A stretch of 36,647 nucleotides of DNA, taken from positions 1 through 36,647 of the forward strand of contig JAFUWD010000005.1 in assembly GCA_017483645.1 (NCBI GenBank), in the 5' to 3' direction. The notes under the pieces are model-generated. The model did no database searches. It was not told the DNA's origin and saw only the letters and a program-made list of their open reading frames with translations. The position numbers and the translations under genes are program-made. This document shows positions 1 through 8,075 of the stretch, in pieces; position 1 is the stretch's first letter; each line of letters starts with the position of its first letter. This DNA is from Muribaculaceae bacterium (GTDB lineage Bacteria > Bacteroidota > Bacteroidia > Bacteroidales > Muribaculaceae).

Positions 1-290
1 ATGAGGGCGCTGTCGGGGCGGCCCAGCTCGTCGAGCACGGCGCCGTGGTAGAGGGCGGCCCGCACGCGGGTGCGGCGGTCCACGCCGCGACTGTCGAGCC
101 GGCGGTCGGCCTCGGCGATGAGCGGCAGGTCGGCCTCGGTGGTGGTGTAGGCCTTGTAGTGGGCCTCGACGGTGTCGACGGCGGCCCGCGCGGCCTGCTC
201 GGTCATGCCGCCGTGGCCGCAGGCGGCCAGTGCCAGGAGCACCGCCACCACCCCGGCTATCACAGGCATTATGTTCCGGCAACCGTTCAT
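1..290 (-). CDS. Lipoprotein with a TPR-like start, partial at window edge
   Basis: Leftward reading frame starting at the ATG whose complement is at 288-290 and running off the left edge, so only about 96 N-terminal residues are visible. The N-terminus is a lipoprotein signal: a hydrophobic stretch ending in LLALAACG, with the lipidated Cys in the AAC lipobox. The mature part is helical and contains RVRAALYHGAVLDELGRPDSAL, which resembles one TPR-like helix pair (the family pattern is ALYYxGxVxxELGRxxxAL). Similar Bacteroidetes lipoproteins carry TPR arrays, sometimes followed by a transmembrane segment and a DNA-binding domain; whether this one does lies outside the window. A TATTTTTG box on the minus strand (297-304) lies just upstream of the ATG and could be its promoter -7 element. 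A rightward frame over the same bases is low-complexity Gly/Val-rich and is its shadow. Confidence 0.6.
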   Translation of the reverse strand, partial: MNGCRNIMPVIAGVVAVLLALAACGHGGMTEQAARAAVDTVEAHYKAYTTTEADLPLIAEADRRLDSRGVDRRTRVRAALYHGAVLDELGRPDSAL

Positions 291-455
291 CACACGCAAA
301 AATAACAAAAACGGGTGAGAAACGAAAAAAAAACTCCCTTTTTCTGCCATGTGCCGTGTCCTGCCCCCTCGCCGTAACATACTCCCTCGGCCCGCATCGC
401 CGAAGCTGCTCCCCTAAGGAGAGGCGGCTGGGGCGTCGGTGCGACCTGAACACAG

Positions 456-487
456 CACGCGGGCCATCGGCGATGATGACCCGCGTG
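456..487 (-). terminator. Possible terminator hairpin downstream of the pyrophosphatase gene
   Basis: Inverted repeat CACGCGGG (456-463) and CCCGCGTG (480-487), an 8-bp GC-rich stem with a 16-base loop, about 28 bases past the stop codon of the leftward gene. There is no clear T-run on the downstream side, so it is weaker than the terminators elsewhere in this window. The rest of 291-514 holds no gene I can support. Confidence 0.35.
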
Positions 488-514
488 TGAAGGAATGATT
501 TGTAGTGCCGTTGG

Positions 515-2932
515 TTACTTCGATGTCATTTTGTAGAATGAACGGTAAACGAAGTAGATGGCGATGATTACAAACAGGATGCCCATCCAGGGCGCGATGG
601 CCTGGAAGTTGGGGCTGATGGCGATTTCCATAGCCAGCACACCAAACAGTGTGGTGAACTTGATGATGGGGTTCAGAGCCACCGAGCTGGTGTCCTTGAA
701 GGGGTCACCCACGGTGTCGCCCACCACGCTGGCGTCGTGCAGTTCGGTGCCCTTGGCCTTGAGGTCGACTTCCACCACTTTCTTTGCATTGTCCCAAGCG
801 CCGCCGGCATCGGCCATGAACACAGCTTGGAACAAACCGAACACGGCGATGGAGATGAGGTAGCTCACGAAGAGGCACACGGCGTTGGCGCCGCCGATGC
901 TCTCGGGCGACGACAGGCAGGCGAAGCCCAGGGCGAAGCAGAAGATGGAAATGAAGATGTTAATCATGCCCTTCTGTGCATACTCGGTGCAGATGCGCAC
1001 CACTTCTTGGCTCTTGCTGATGTCGGCTTTCTTGGGTGCGTTGGGGTCGAGCTTGATGTTGTCCTTGATGAACTCCACGGCGCGGTTGGCACCGGTGGTC
1101 ACCGCCTGCATCGACGCCCCCGTGAACCAGAAGATGACACATCCACCCAGGATGAAGCCCAGGATGGAGTAGGGGTTCATCAGGTTGAGCACATCTTGCA
1201 GTTGCAGGTTGAAGGAGTTCTGCAGCATGTCCTTGAGCAGGAGGATGAGCGAGAAAATCATGGTGGTGGATCCGGCGACCGCCGTGCCGATGAGCACGGG
1301 CTTGGCCGTTGCCTTGAAGGTGTTTCCGGCGCCGTCGTTGGCCTCCAGATAGTATTTGGCTTTCTCAAAGTCGGGCTTGAAGCCGAATTGTTCTTCTATT
1401 TCTTTTTCGGCCTTGGCCTTGTCGTCCTCGATGAGCGAGAGTTCATAGACGCTCTGCGCATTGTCGGTCACAGGGCCGTAACTGTCGACGGCGATGGTCA
1501 CAGGACCCATGCCCAGCATACCGAATGCCACCAGACCGAATGCGAAGATGGAAGCAAACTTGCCGTATTCGCCAAAGAGCTCGCTCATGCCAAACTGCAC
1601 CGAAGCGAAGTAGGCAATCAACATCAGGGCAAAGAACACCATGCCCGTCCAGAAGCTACCGAAGTTGCCACTCACCAGTCCGCTCAGGATGTTGAGCGAA
1701 GCACCGCCCTGCTGAGAGGTGCGCACCACTTCCTTCACATGGCCCGAGGTGGGCGAGGTGTAGAGTTTGGTGAACTCGGGAATGAGCGCCGCGCCCAGTG
1801 TGCCGCAGCTGATGATGGTGGCCAGTCCCAGCCAGAAGTTCCCGCCCAGGTCGCTCAGCAGGAAATAGCTGGCTGCGAAAGTGGCGATGATGGAGAGAAT
1901 GGAGGTAATCCATACCAGGCTGGTGAGCGGGGTCTCGAAGTTGATGTCGTCGGCATTGCTGTAGCGCATCTTGGAGATAGCGTTGTTGATATAGTAAGCC
2001 AGCACGCTCGACACGACACCTAAAATACGCATCACGAAAATCCACACCAGCAATTTCACCTGATAGTCGGCAGGAACAGCCAGCAGGATGAACGACACCA
2101 GTGCCACACCCGTGACGCCATAGGTCTCGAAACCGTCGGCCGTCGGGCCGATGGAGTCGCCGGCGTTGTCGCCGGTGCAGTCGGCAATCACACCGGGGTT
2201 GCGCGGGTCGTCCTCACCGATTTTGAACACCACTTTCATCAGGTCGCTGCCGATGTCGGCAATCTTGGTGAAGATGCCGCCGGCGATGCGCAGCGCACTT
2301 GCTCCCAACGACTCGCCGATGGCGAAGCCGATGAAGCAGCTACCTGCCAAGTCTTCGGGCATGAACAGCAAGATGGTGAGCATCAGCACCAGCTCCACAC
2401 AGATGAGCAGGATGCCGATACTCATACCGGCCGTGAGCGGGATGTTGAGCAGTTGCAGCGGCTTACGGCGGAGCGAGGCGAAAGCCATGCGCGAGTTGGC
2501 ATACGTGTTCATGCGCACGCCAAACCAAGCCACTGCATAAGAGCCCAGCACACCAATCACCGTCCATCCCAGAATGAGAGCCACCGATGATGCAGGCATT
2601 TTCTCCAGCACTCCGAAGTAGAGGAGCACAGCCATGCCGATGAATGCGAACAGGATAGCCAGGAATTTTCCTTGCTGCTTGAGATAGGTGGAACACGTCT
2701 TGAAAATGACGTTGCCAATCTCAAGCATCGACTCGTGCGCTTTCAAGCTGCGCACTTTGCGAAATTGCCAGTATCCGAACAACAGTCCCAGCACAACCAC
2801 AAGAAAACCCCAGTACAGAACACTGGTTTCACTGTTGCTGGAAAAGCCTGATGGCATTTTCAGATTGGCTTCACTTGCCATCAACGATGCGGGCATCAGC
2901 ATGGCAAGCATTGCATAGATAAACTTTCTCAT
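515..2932 (-). CDS. hppA: Membrane-bound ion-translocating pyrophosphatase
   Basis: An 805-residue multi-pass membrane protein that hydrolyses pyrophosphate to pump H+ and/or Na+ across the inner membrane. It starts with a hydrophobic, signal-like segment and then has about sixteen membrane spans. Family motifs are present: the PPi/Mg-binding stretch EDDPRNP at residues 240-246, followed by a variant of the usual GDNxGD segment (DCTGDNAGDS) and ADGFETYG, and a second Asp-rich loop near the C-terminus (FMADAGGAWDNAKK, HDASVVGDTVGDPFKDT). The cation-determining loop reads GNTFKATAK with Lys at residue 540, where K+-independent enzymes have Lys and K+-dependent ones Ala. The rest of that loop departs from both textbook versions, so H+ versus Na+ specificity cannot be read by eye. 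It is a single-gene unit divergent from the permease gene at 3347. Confidence 0.93.
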   Translation of the reverse strand: MRKFIYAMLAMLMPASLMASEANLKMPSGFSSNSETSVLYWGFLVVVLGLLFGYWQFRKVRSLKAHESMLEIGNVIFKTCSTYLKQQGKFLAILFAFIGMAVLLYFGVLEKMPASSVALILGWTVIGVLGSYAVAWFGVRMNTYANSRMAFASLRRKPLQLLNIPLTAGMSIGILLICVELVLMLTILLFMPEDLAGSCFIGFAIGESLGASALRIAGGIFTKIADIGSDLMKVVFKIGEDDPRNPGVIADCTGDNAGDSIGPTADGFETYGVTGVALVSFILLAVPADYQVKLLVWIFVMRILGVVSSVLAYYINNAISKMRYSNADDINFETPLTSLVWITSILSIIATFAASYFLLSDLGGNFWLGLATIISCGTLGAALIPEFTKLYTSPTSGHVKEVVRTSQQGGASLNILSGLVSGNFGSFWTGMVFFALMLIAYFASVQFGMSELFGEYGKFASIFAFGLVAFGMLGMGPVTIAVDSYGPVTDNAQSVYELSLIEDDKAKAEKEIEEQFGFKPDFEKAKYYLEANDGAGNTFKATAKPVLIGTAVAGSTTMIFSLILLLKDMLQNSFNLQLQDVLNLMNPYSILGFILGGCVIFWFTGASMQAVTTGANRAVEFIKDNIKLDPNAPKKADISKSQEVVRICTEYAQKGMINIFISIFCFALGFACLSSPESIGGANAVCLFVSYLISIAVFGLFQAVFMADAGGAWDNAKKVVEVDLKAKGTELHDASVVGDTVGDPFKDTSSVALNPIIKFTTLFGVLAMEIAISPNFQAIAPWMGILFVIIAIYFVYRSFYKMTSK

Positions 2933-3004
2933 TGTTGTTTAATATTGTTAAAAGTTAGTATTAGATGCAGGTGTATTTAATCATAAAATCTCATTTTGAA
3001 TGCG

Positions 3005-3035
3005 TAAAGGTAGGCTATTTAGCTCAAATAACAAA
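3005..3035 (-). promoter_or_regulatory. Promoter of the pyrophosphatase gene
   Basis: Read on the minus strand: TTTG (complement of 3032-3035), 19 bases, then TACCTTTA (complement of 3005-3012). This matches the Bacteroidetes primary sigma pattern TTTG-N19/20-TAnnTTTG except for the last base. It sits about 70 bases upstream of the start codon at 2932. Confidence 0.5.
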
Positions 3036-3227
3036 ATTTAATAATTAAAATAAACAAGAGATAGCAAAATTTAAGATTTCGGCACTTTCGGCGTTGTTGT
3101 TCCTGCGCTGGTGCTACTTATTGATATGCAAGAAAATAAGTGTGGTAATGCGGCCTTCGACCGTTAAAAAACGAAAAATGCAACCGCTGCATCGCAGCCG
3201 GATTTTGTGCCGGATTGCTTTGACGCG

Positions 3228-3258
3228 TTGCGCATTGTTATCCTTTTTTGTAATTTTG
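3228..3258 (+). promoter_or_regulatory. Promoter of the permease-peptidase-LRR group
   Basis: TTG at 3228-3230, 20 bases, then TAATTTTG at 3251-3258, matching the Bacteroidetes -33/-7 pattern. The start codon at 3347 is about 85 bases downstream, leaving a moderate leader. The 3036-3227 stretch between the two divergent promoters is AT-rich and holds no gene I can support. Confidence 0.5.
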
Positions 3259-3346
3259 TGCTGAATTTTACGTTATAATAATGAACGCCGCGTGATGCGT
3301 GCGAGTGCGCACATCGGTGCGCGAGATTGTAAGGAGGATTTTAAGA

Positions 3347-4594
3347 ATGGACTATTTGTGGGCTTTTGTGGCGATGCTTAACGCCATGTCGCCCTATTTG
3401 ATGCTGGGTTTTTTCATTGCCGGATTGCTTCATGCATTTGTTCCGGCAACGATTTACTCGCGATATCTGGCCGGTAACGGTTTCCGCCCGGTGGCTTTGG
3501 CGGCGCTCTTCGGGGTGCCATTGCCGCTGTGCTCGTGTGGTGTGTTGCCCACGGCTGTGGCCTTGCGTCGTAGCGGAGCCTCCCGTGCCGCCAGCACATC
3601 GTTTCTCATTGCCACGCCTCAAACCGGTGTCGACAGCATTGTTGCCACCTATTCGATGATGGGGCTTCCCTTTGCCATATTAAGGCCTGTTGCAGCCCTG
3701 GTCACCGCTCTTGCCGGCGGTTTGGCCGTGGGGCGGCTGGAGCGCAAAGGCGAGGCCGACAAGGACAACGCCGTCGAAGGAAATTATGAATTTTCGGCTC
3801 TCAAACCCACCTTTGTGGGACGTATGGTGGAAGCCCTGCGCTACGGATTCTTCGAGATGATGCAGAACATTGGCCGTTGGTTCCTTCTGGGCCTCGTTGT
3901 GGCCACACTCATCACCGTGCTTGTTCCCGACGATTTTTTTAGCACCTATGCCCGTTACCCCTTGCTCAACATGGTGCTTATTCTTATTGTCGCAGTGCCC
4001 ATGTACATCTGTGCCACCGGTTCCATACCCATTGCCGCCGCGCTCATGCTCAAGGGACTCAGCCCCGGCTGCGCATTGGTGATGCTCATGGCCGGCCCGG
4101 CTGCCAACGTGGCGTCGATGCTGGTCATCGGCAAGGCCTTCGGGCGTCGCGCCACCATTGCCTACTTGGCTTCGATTGTGCTGGGTGCAATGGCTTTCGG
4201 ATTGTTGGTGGATTATTGGCCGGGTATGCGTGCTACGTTCGCGGCAGCCATGCCATGCCATGTGATGAACCATGCCATGGACACTTCGTGGTTTAACGTG
4301 GTGTGCTCGGTGCTGCTGATGACAATGCTGCTGGTGGCACTTGTCGCAAAATACCGAAAATCATATCAAATCAAACTTAATAAAACACCCAAAATGAAAG
4401 AGTTTAATGTGAAGGGCATGATGTGCAATCACTGCAAGGCCAATGTGGAGAATGGCCTGTCGGCACTGCCCGGAGTTCAGAAAGTGACCGTTGACCTTGC
4501 CACGGGCAAGGTGTTTGTTGAAGGCGATGTGACCGACGCCGCTGTGAGAGAAAAAATTGAGCAACTGGGCTATCAGTGCGCGCTTGACAAGTAA
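3347..4594 (+). CDS. SO_0444-type metal efflux permease with C-terminal HMA domain
   Basis: A 415-residue inner-membrane permease of the DUF318/ArsP-like group, NCBI type SO_0444 Cu/Zn efflux transporter. The start ATG at 3347 was chosen because an AAGGAGG ribosome-binding sequence lies about 10 bases upstream; an earlier in-frame start at 3299 has no such signal. The first ~340 residues give 8-10 membrane spans. The conserved PLPLCSCGVLPTA motif (paired Cys) lies in the first half, with a second conserved CATGSIPIAAALM segment in the second half. The last ~67 residues, after a basic linker, form a heavy-metal-associated domain beginning MKEFNVKGMMCNHCKANVE, with the metal-binding CxxC. This suggests the cytosolic domain hands Cu+ or a similar soft metal to the pore. 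The gene is 20 bases upstream of the M13 peptidase gene, so they are probably co-transcribed. The substrate metal is inferred. Confidence 0.85.
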   Translation: MDYLWAFVAMLNAMSPYLMLGFFIAGLLHAFVPATIYSRYLAGNGFRPVALAALFGVPLPLCSCGVLPTAVALRRSGASRAASTSFLIATPQTGVDSIVATYSMMGLPFAILRPVAALVTALAGGLAVGRLERKGEADKDNAVEGNYEFSALKPTFVGRMVEALRYGFFEMMQNIGRWFLLGLVVATLITVLVPDDFFSTYARYPLLNMVLILIVAVPMYICATGSIPIAAALMLKGLSPGCALVMLMAGPAANVASMLVIGKAFGRRATIAYLASIVLGAMAFGLLVDYWPGMRATFAAAMPCHVMNHAMDTSWFNVVCSVLLMTMLLVALVAKYRKSYQIKLNKTPKMKEFNVKGMMCNHCKANVENGLSALPGVQKVTVDLATGKVFVEGDVTDAAVREKIEQLGYQCALDK

Positions 4595-4614
4595 ACCGTA
4601 AAATACCAATCAAG

Positions 4615-6639
4615 ATGAAAACTACTGTAAAAATAATGGCTTCTCTGGCCTTTATGGCTCTTGTGGTGCTGCCCACCCAAGCTCAGCAAGCCGGACTGAA
4701 CCGTGCCGACATGAACCTGAACGTGAGCCCGGGAGAGGATTTTTATGAGTATGCCGGAGGCGGCTGGATGAAATCCAACCCGCTAAAGCCTGAATATTCG
4801 AGTTTTGGAGTGTTCGATGTGCTCTATGAGCAAAATCGTGAGCAACTGCGTGAACTTTTCCTTGACCTGGCGCGCACACAGCATCCGCAAGGAAGCGTGG
4901 GGCAAAAAGTGACCGACCTCTACAAACTGGCCATGGACAGCGACCGCCTCAATCGTGAGGGTGCCGCTCCTGTGAAGCCCACGCTCCAAGAGATTGCCGC
5001 CTTCAAGCGTGCCAATCTCACGCCCTTCCTGGTGAAGCAACACCTGGAGAACGGCAACCCGTTTTTCTCGACCGGGATTGAGGTGGACCTGAAGAACAGC
5101 GATGCCAATGTGGTGTGGGTGAGCGCTGGCACCAGTGGCCTGCCCGACCGCGATTACTATCTTAACACCGATGCCGACAGCAAGAAAATCCAGAATGCCT
5201 ATCGAGCCTATCTGGCCCAGATGTTCGGTTTCCACGGTTATACAAAAAAGGCCGCCCAGCGAGCCGCCAAGACCATCTACGACATGGAGTATCGCTTTGC
5301 CGAGGCGTCGATGGACCGCGCCGAGGCCCGCGACTACAACAAACTCTACAACGTCCGCACCGTAGAGCAGCTGCAAGCCGATTATCCGGCCGTGAACTGG
5401 CGTGAATACTTCGACGGCATGGGGCTGCCCGGGGTGGAATGGGTGATTCTCACCGAGCCCCGCGTGATGGCAGTGGCACAGAACATGATGACCACCCTCA
5501 CCGAGCAGCAAATCAAGGACTATGTGAGCGGTTTGGTCATCAAGTCGTCGGCCAGCCGCCTGAGCGACGAGATAGGAAAAGCCAATTTTGAGTTTTACGG
5601 CCGCCTGCTGAGCGGACAGCAAGAGCAGCGTCCGCGCTGGAAACGCGCGCTCGGCATCCCCGACAATCTGCTGGGCGAGGCTGTGGGAGAACTCTATGTG
5701 AACAAGTATTTTGCCCATGGAAGCAAGGAAAAGATGCTCAAACTCATCGAGGCGCTCCGCAAGTCGCTGGCTACACACATCGCCGGACTCACATGGATGA
5801 GCGACAGCACCAAGGTGAATGCTCTGGTGAAACTCAATGCCTTCAAGGTGAAGATTGGTTATCCCGACAAGTGGCGCGATTACAGCGGTCTCACAGTGGA
5901 TGCGTCGAAATCGCTCTACGACAATGTGAAAGCGGCCGTCATCTATGAAACCCGGCGCAACCTCAACAAGTGGGGCAAGCCCGTCGACAAGGAGGAGTGG
6001 GGCATGACGCCGCAGACGGTTAACGCCTACTATGACCCCACCAGCAACGAGATTTGCTTCCCGGCAGCCATCCTGCAGCCGCCGTTCTTCGATGTTAATG
6101 CCGACGATGCCACCAACTTTGGCGCTATCGGTGTGGTGATTGGCCACGAGATGACACACGGCTTCGACGACCAGGGACGCAACTTCGACAACGTGGGTAA
6201 CATGGTGGACTGGTGGACAGCTGCTGATGCCGAGCGATTTACCGAGCAGGCCGAGAAACTGGCTGCGCAGTTCGACAAAATCATTGTTGTCAAGGACCAG
6301 CACGCCAACGGACACCTTACCCTGGGCGAGAACATTGCCGACCAGGGTGGCCTGCGCATTGCCTACGACGCCTTCCGCCAGACTCCGCAATTCAAAGCCG
6401 CCCAGCCGCTCAACGGCTTCACTCCCGCCCAGCGCTTCTACCTGAGCTACGGCCGCATTTGGGCTGAGAATGCCACCGAAGAGTCCATCTTCCAGCAGAC
6501 AAAGAGTGACCCGCACTCCATAGGCCGCTACCGCGTCAATGCCACCTTGCGCAACATCGACACTTTCTTCGATGCCTTCGGCATCAAGCCGGGCGACAAA
6601 ATGTGGCTCGACCCCGCCGACCGTGCTATTATCTGGTGA
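4615..6639 (+). CDS. pepO: M13 family exported zinc metallopeptidase (neprilysin/PepO-like)
   Basis: A 674-residue protein with a cleavable signal peptide ending near PTQAQ, then the N-terminal M13 domain (SPGEDFYEYAGGGWM is the typical opening) and the C-terminal catalytic domain. The zinc site is HEMTH at residues 511-515 (HExxH), and the third ligand is Glu572 in ENIAD, as in the family. The substrate-binding NAYY motif, FPAAILQPPFF and the closing MWLDPADRAIIW are also in place, so the enzyme looks intact and of normal length. Family members cut peptides shorter than about 40 residues; this one should act in the periplasm or on the cell surface. It lies between the metal permease (20-base gap) and the LRR protein (41-base gap), in the same direction. 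The gene symbol is by family resemblance only. Confidence 0.93.
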   Translation: MKTTVKIMASLAFMALVVLPTQAQQAGLNRADMNLNVSPGEDFYEYAGGGWMKSNPLKPEYSSFGVFDVLYEQNREQLRELFLDLARTQHPQGSVGQKVTDLYKLAMDSDRLNREGAAPVKPTLQEIAAFKRANLTPFLVKQHLENGNPFFSTGIEVDLKNSDANVVWVSAGTSGLPDRDYYLNTDADSKKIQNAYRAYLAQMFGFHGYTKKAAQRAAKTIYDMEYRFAEASMDRAEARDYNKLYNVRTVEQLQADYPAVNWREYFDGMGLPGVEWVILTEPRVMAVAQNMMTTLTEQQIKDYVSGLVIKSSASRLSDEIGKANFEFYGRLLSGQQEQRPRWKRALGIPDNLLGEAVGELYVNKYFAHGSKEKMLKLIEALRKSLATHIAGLTWMSDSTKVNALVKLNAFKVKIGYPDKWRDYSGLTVDASKSLYDNVKAAVIYETRRNLNKWGKPVDKEEWGMTPQTVNAYYDPTSNEICFPAAILQPPFFDVNADDATNFGAIGVVIGHEMTHGFDDQGRNFDNVGNMVDWWTAADAERFTEQAEKLAAQFDKIIVVKDQHANGHLTLGENIADQGGLRIAYDAFRQTPQFKAAQPLNGFTPAQRFYLSYGRIWAENATEESIFQQTKSDPHSIGRYRVNATLRNIDTFFDAFGIKPGDKMWLDPADRAIIW

Positions 6640-6680
6640 AAACCTGACAATCATTTTTCACTGTTAACTTCATAAAAACG

Positions 6681-8042
6681 ATGCGCCGCACCGCACTGCA
6701 CAGGATACTGCTCGCTGTCATGATAATGGCAGTGCTGACTGTGCCGTCGGTGCGGGGCACGGAAGTAGACGGTATCAACTATGAGCTGAACGCCACCGCG
6801 CGGACGGCCACCGTTGTGGCATTGGATGATGGACGCAGCTACGAGGGGCGGGTGACGATTCCCGAGTGGGTGGCGGTGTCGAACCGGTCTTATCGGGTCA
6901 CGGCCATCGGCATGCACGCTTTTTATGATTGTCAGCGGTTGAAAGCGGTGATTTTTGGCGATAACATCACCCGGGTGGGGTATGAGGCTTTTGCCTGGTG
7001 CTCGGCACTACAAATGATAAAGGTGAATTCATCGCTGGCCGTTGTAGAGTCTGAGGCTTTCGCTGGCTGCGCGGCCCTTGAGCAGGTGGTGCTGTCGGAC
7101 CTGGCGGCATGGTGTAAAATCGACTTCCTGGGCATCACTCCCCGCTGTAATCCGCTTTACTATGCCCATCAGATGGTGTTGAAGGACACCTATGTGCGTA
7201 CGATGCAGGTGCCTGACGGCATCACCGAGGTGAAACGGTATTCGTTCGCCGGTTGTAATGTTGTGGCTGTCATTCTGCCTTCGACAGTTACTCATGTCGA
7301 TATGCTCGCCTTCAAGGACTGTTCGCTTTTGCGCATGCTTAACCTGCCAGAAACGGTGACCACGCTGTCGTCGGACGAGACATTTAACGATGCCGGCCTG
7401 TGTGTGCTGGAAAACGTGACACTGGGTGACGGGCTGCGAGTCGTGCCCGACTACGCCTTTGCCGGTTGTCGATTGCTTAGGACACTTGTTGTGGGCGTCA
7501 ATGTTCGCCTTGTGGGGTTTAGGGCATTTAAGGGTTGTGTCGCTCTTGAGGAATTGACCCTGCCAACAGTGCTGACCAGCATCGCCAATGAGTCTTTTGC
7601 CGACTGCAGTGGCCTGCTGTCGGTTACAATGAGTGGCTCGCTCACGTCGATAGGTACCCGAGCGTTTGCCGGATGCTCCTCGCTGCGTTCTGTCACCATG
7701 CGGTGCCACGCGAGCAGGCTCAAGCTATTGGGAGATGGCATTTTCGATGGCGTGAACACCGACCGCTGTGTGCTGTATGTGCCGCATGGACAGGTTGAGG
7801 CCTACCGCCGGCTGCCACAGTTTTCCATTTTTACCACTATCTGCGAGGAGGGCACTCCCATTCAAGGCGATATCAATGGCGACGGAGAGGTGAGTGTGGC
7901 CGATGTGACGGCATTGATCACTATCCTGCTCAATCCGTCTATGGCCAGCGAACGTGCCCGCCAGGTTGCTGATATTAACAACGACGGTGAAATCAGCATA
8001 GCCGATGTCACCGCCTTGATAACCTTGGTCCTGGCCGAATGA
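6681..8042 (+). CDS. Secreted BspA-like leucine-rich repeat protein with C-terminal dockerin
   Basis: A 453-residue exported protein. Residues 1-29 form a signal peptide. The body (about 30-375) is a run of BspA/TpLRR-type (LRR_5) repeats of about 23 residues, with the recurring pattern AFxxCxxLxxVxLPxxVTxIGxxAF, for example ESFADCSGLLSVTM. A small capping segment (VLYVPHGQVEAYRR) follows, which is usual at the end of such arrays. The last ~60 residues hold two calcium-loop repeats, GDINGDGEVSVADVTALI and ADINNDGEISIADVTALI, which match the duplicated F-hand of type I dockerins. LRR_5 proteins of Bacteroidales are surface proteins implicated in binding host or bacterial ligands; the dockerin suggests docking to a cohesin-like partner, none of which is visible here. 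It is probably the last gene of the 3347-8042 group. Confidence 0.87.
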   Translation: MRRTALHRILLAVMIMAVLTVPSVRGTEVDGINYELNATARTATVVALDDGRSYEGRVTIPEWVAVSNRSYRVTAIGMHAFYDCQRLKAVIFGDNITRVGYEAFAWCSALQMIKVNSSLAVVESEAFAGCAALEQVVLSDLAAWCKIDFLGITPRCNPLYYAHQMVLKDTYVRTMQVPDGITEVKRYSFAGCNVVAVILPSTVTHVDMLAFKDCSLLRMLNLPETVTTLSSDETFNDAGLCVLENVTLGDGLRVVPDYAFAGCRLLRTLVVGVNVRLVGFRAFKGCVALEELTLPTVLTSIANESFADCSGLLSVTMSGSLTSIGTRAFAGCSSLRSVTMRCHASRLKLLGDGIFDGVNTDRCVLYVPHGQVEAYRRLPQFSIFTTICEEGTPIQGDINGDGEVSVADVTALITILLNPSMASERARQVADINNDGEISIADVTALITLVLAE

Positions 8043-8075
8043 GCGTGCCGAGACCGGTCGTGTTAAAGAATTATC

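Noticed and set aside
1..305. Plus-strand frame starting near base 45
   Set aside because: Gly/Val/His-rich shadow of the leftward lipoprotein gene, which has a proper signal and lipobox.
737..2023. Long plus-strand reading frame opposite the pyrophosphatase gene
   Set aside because: Its product is His/Glu/Val-rich with no recognisable domain, and the opposite strand encodes a complete, motif-bearing protein. It is an antisense shadow in GC-rich DNA.
4783..6654. 623-residue minus-strand frame opposite the M13 peptidase gene
   Set aside because: Low-complexity Val/Gly/Leu/His composition and no domain. The plus strand carries the intact zinc peptidase.
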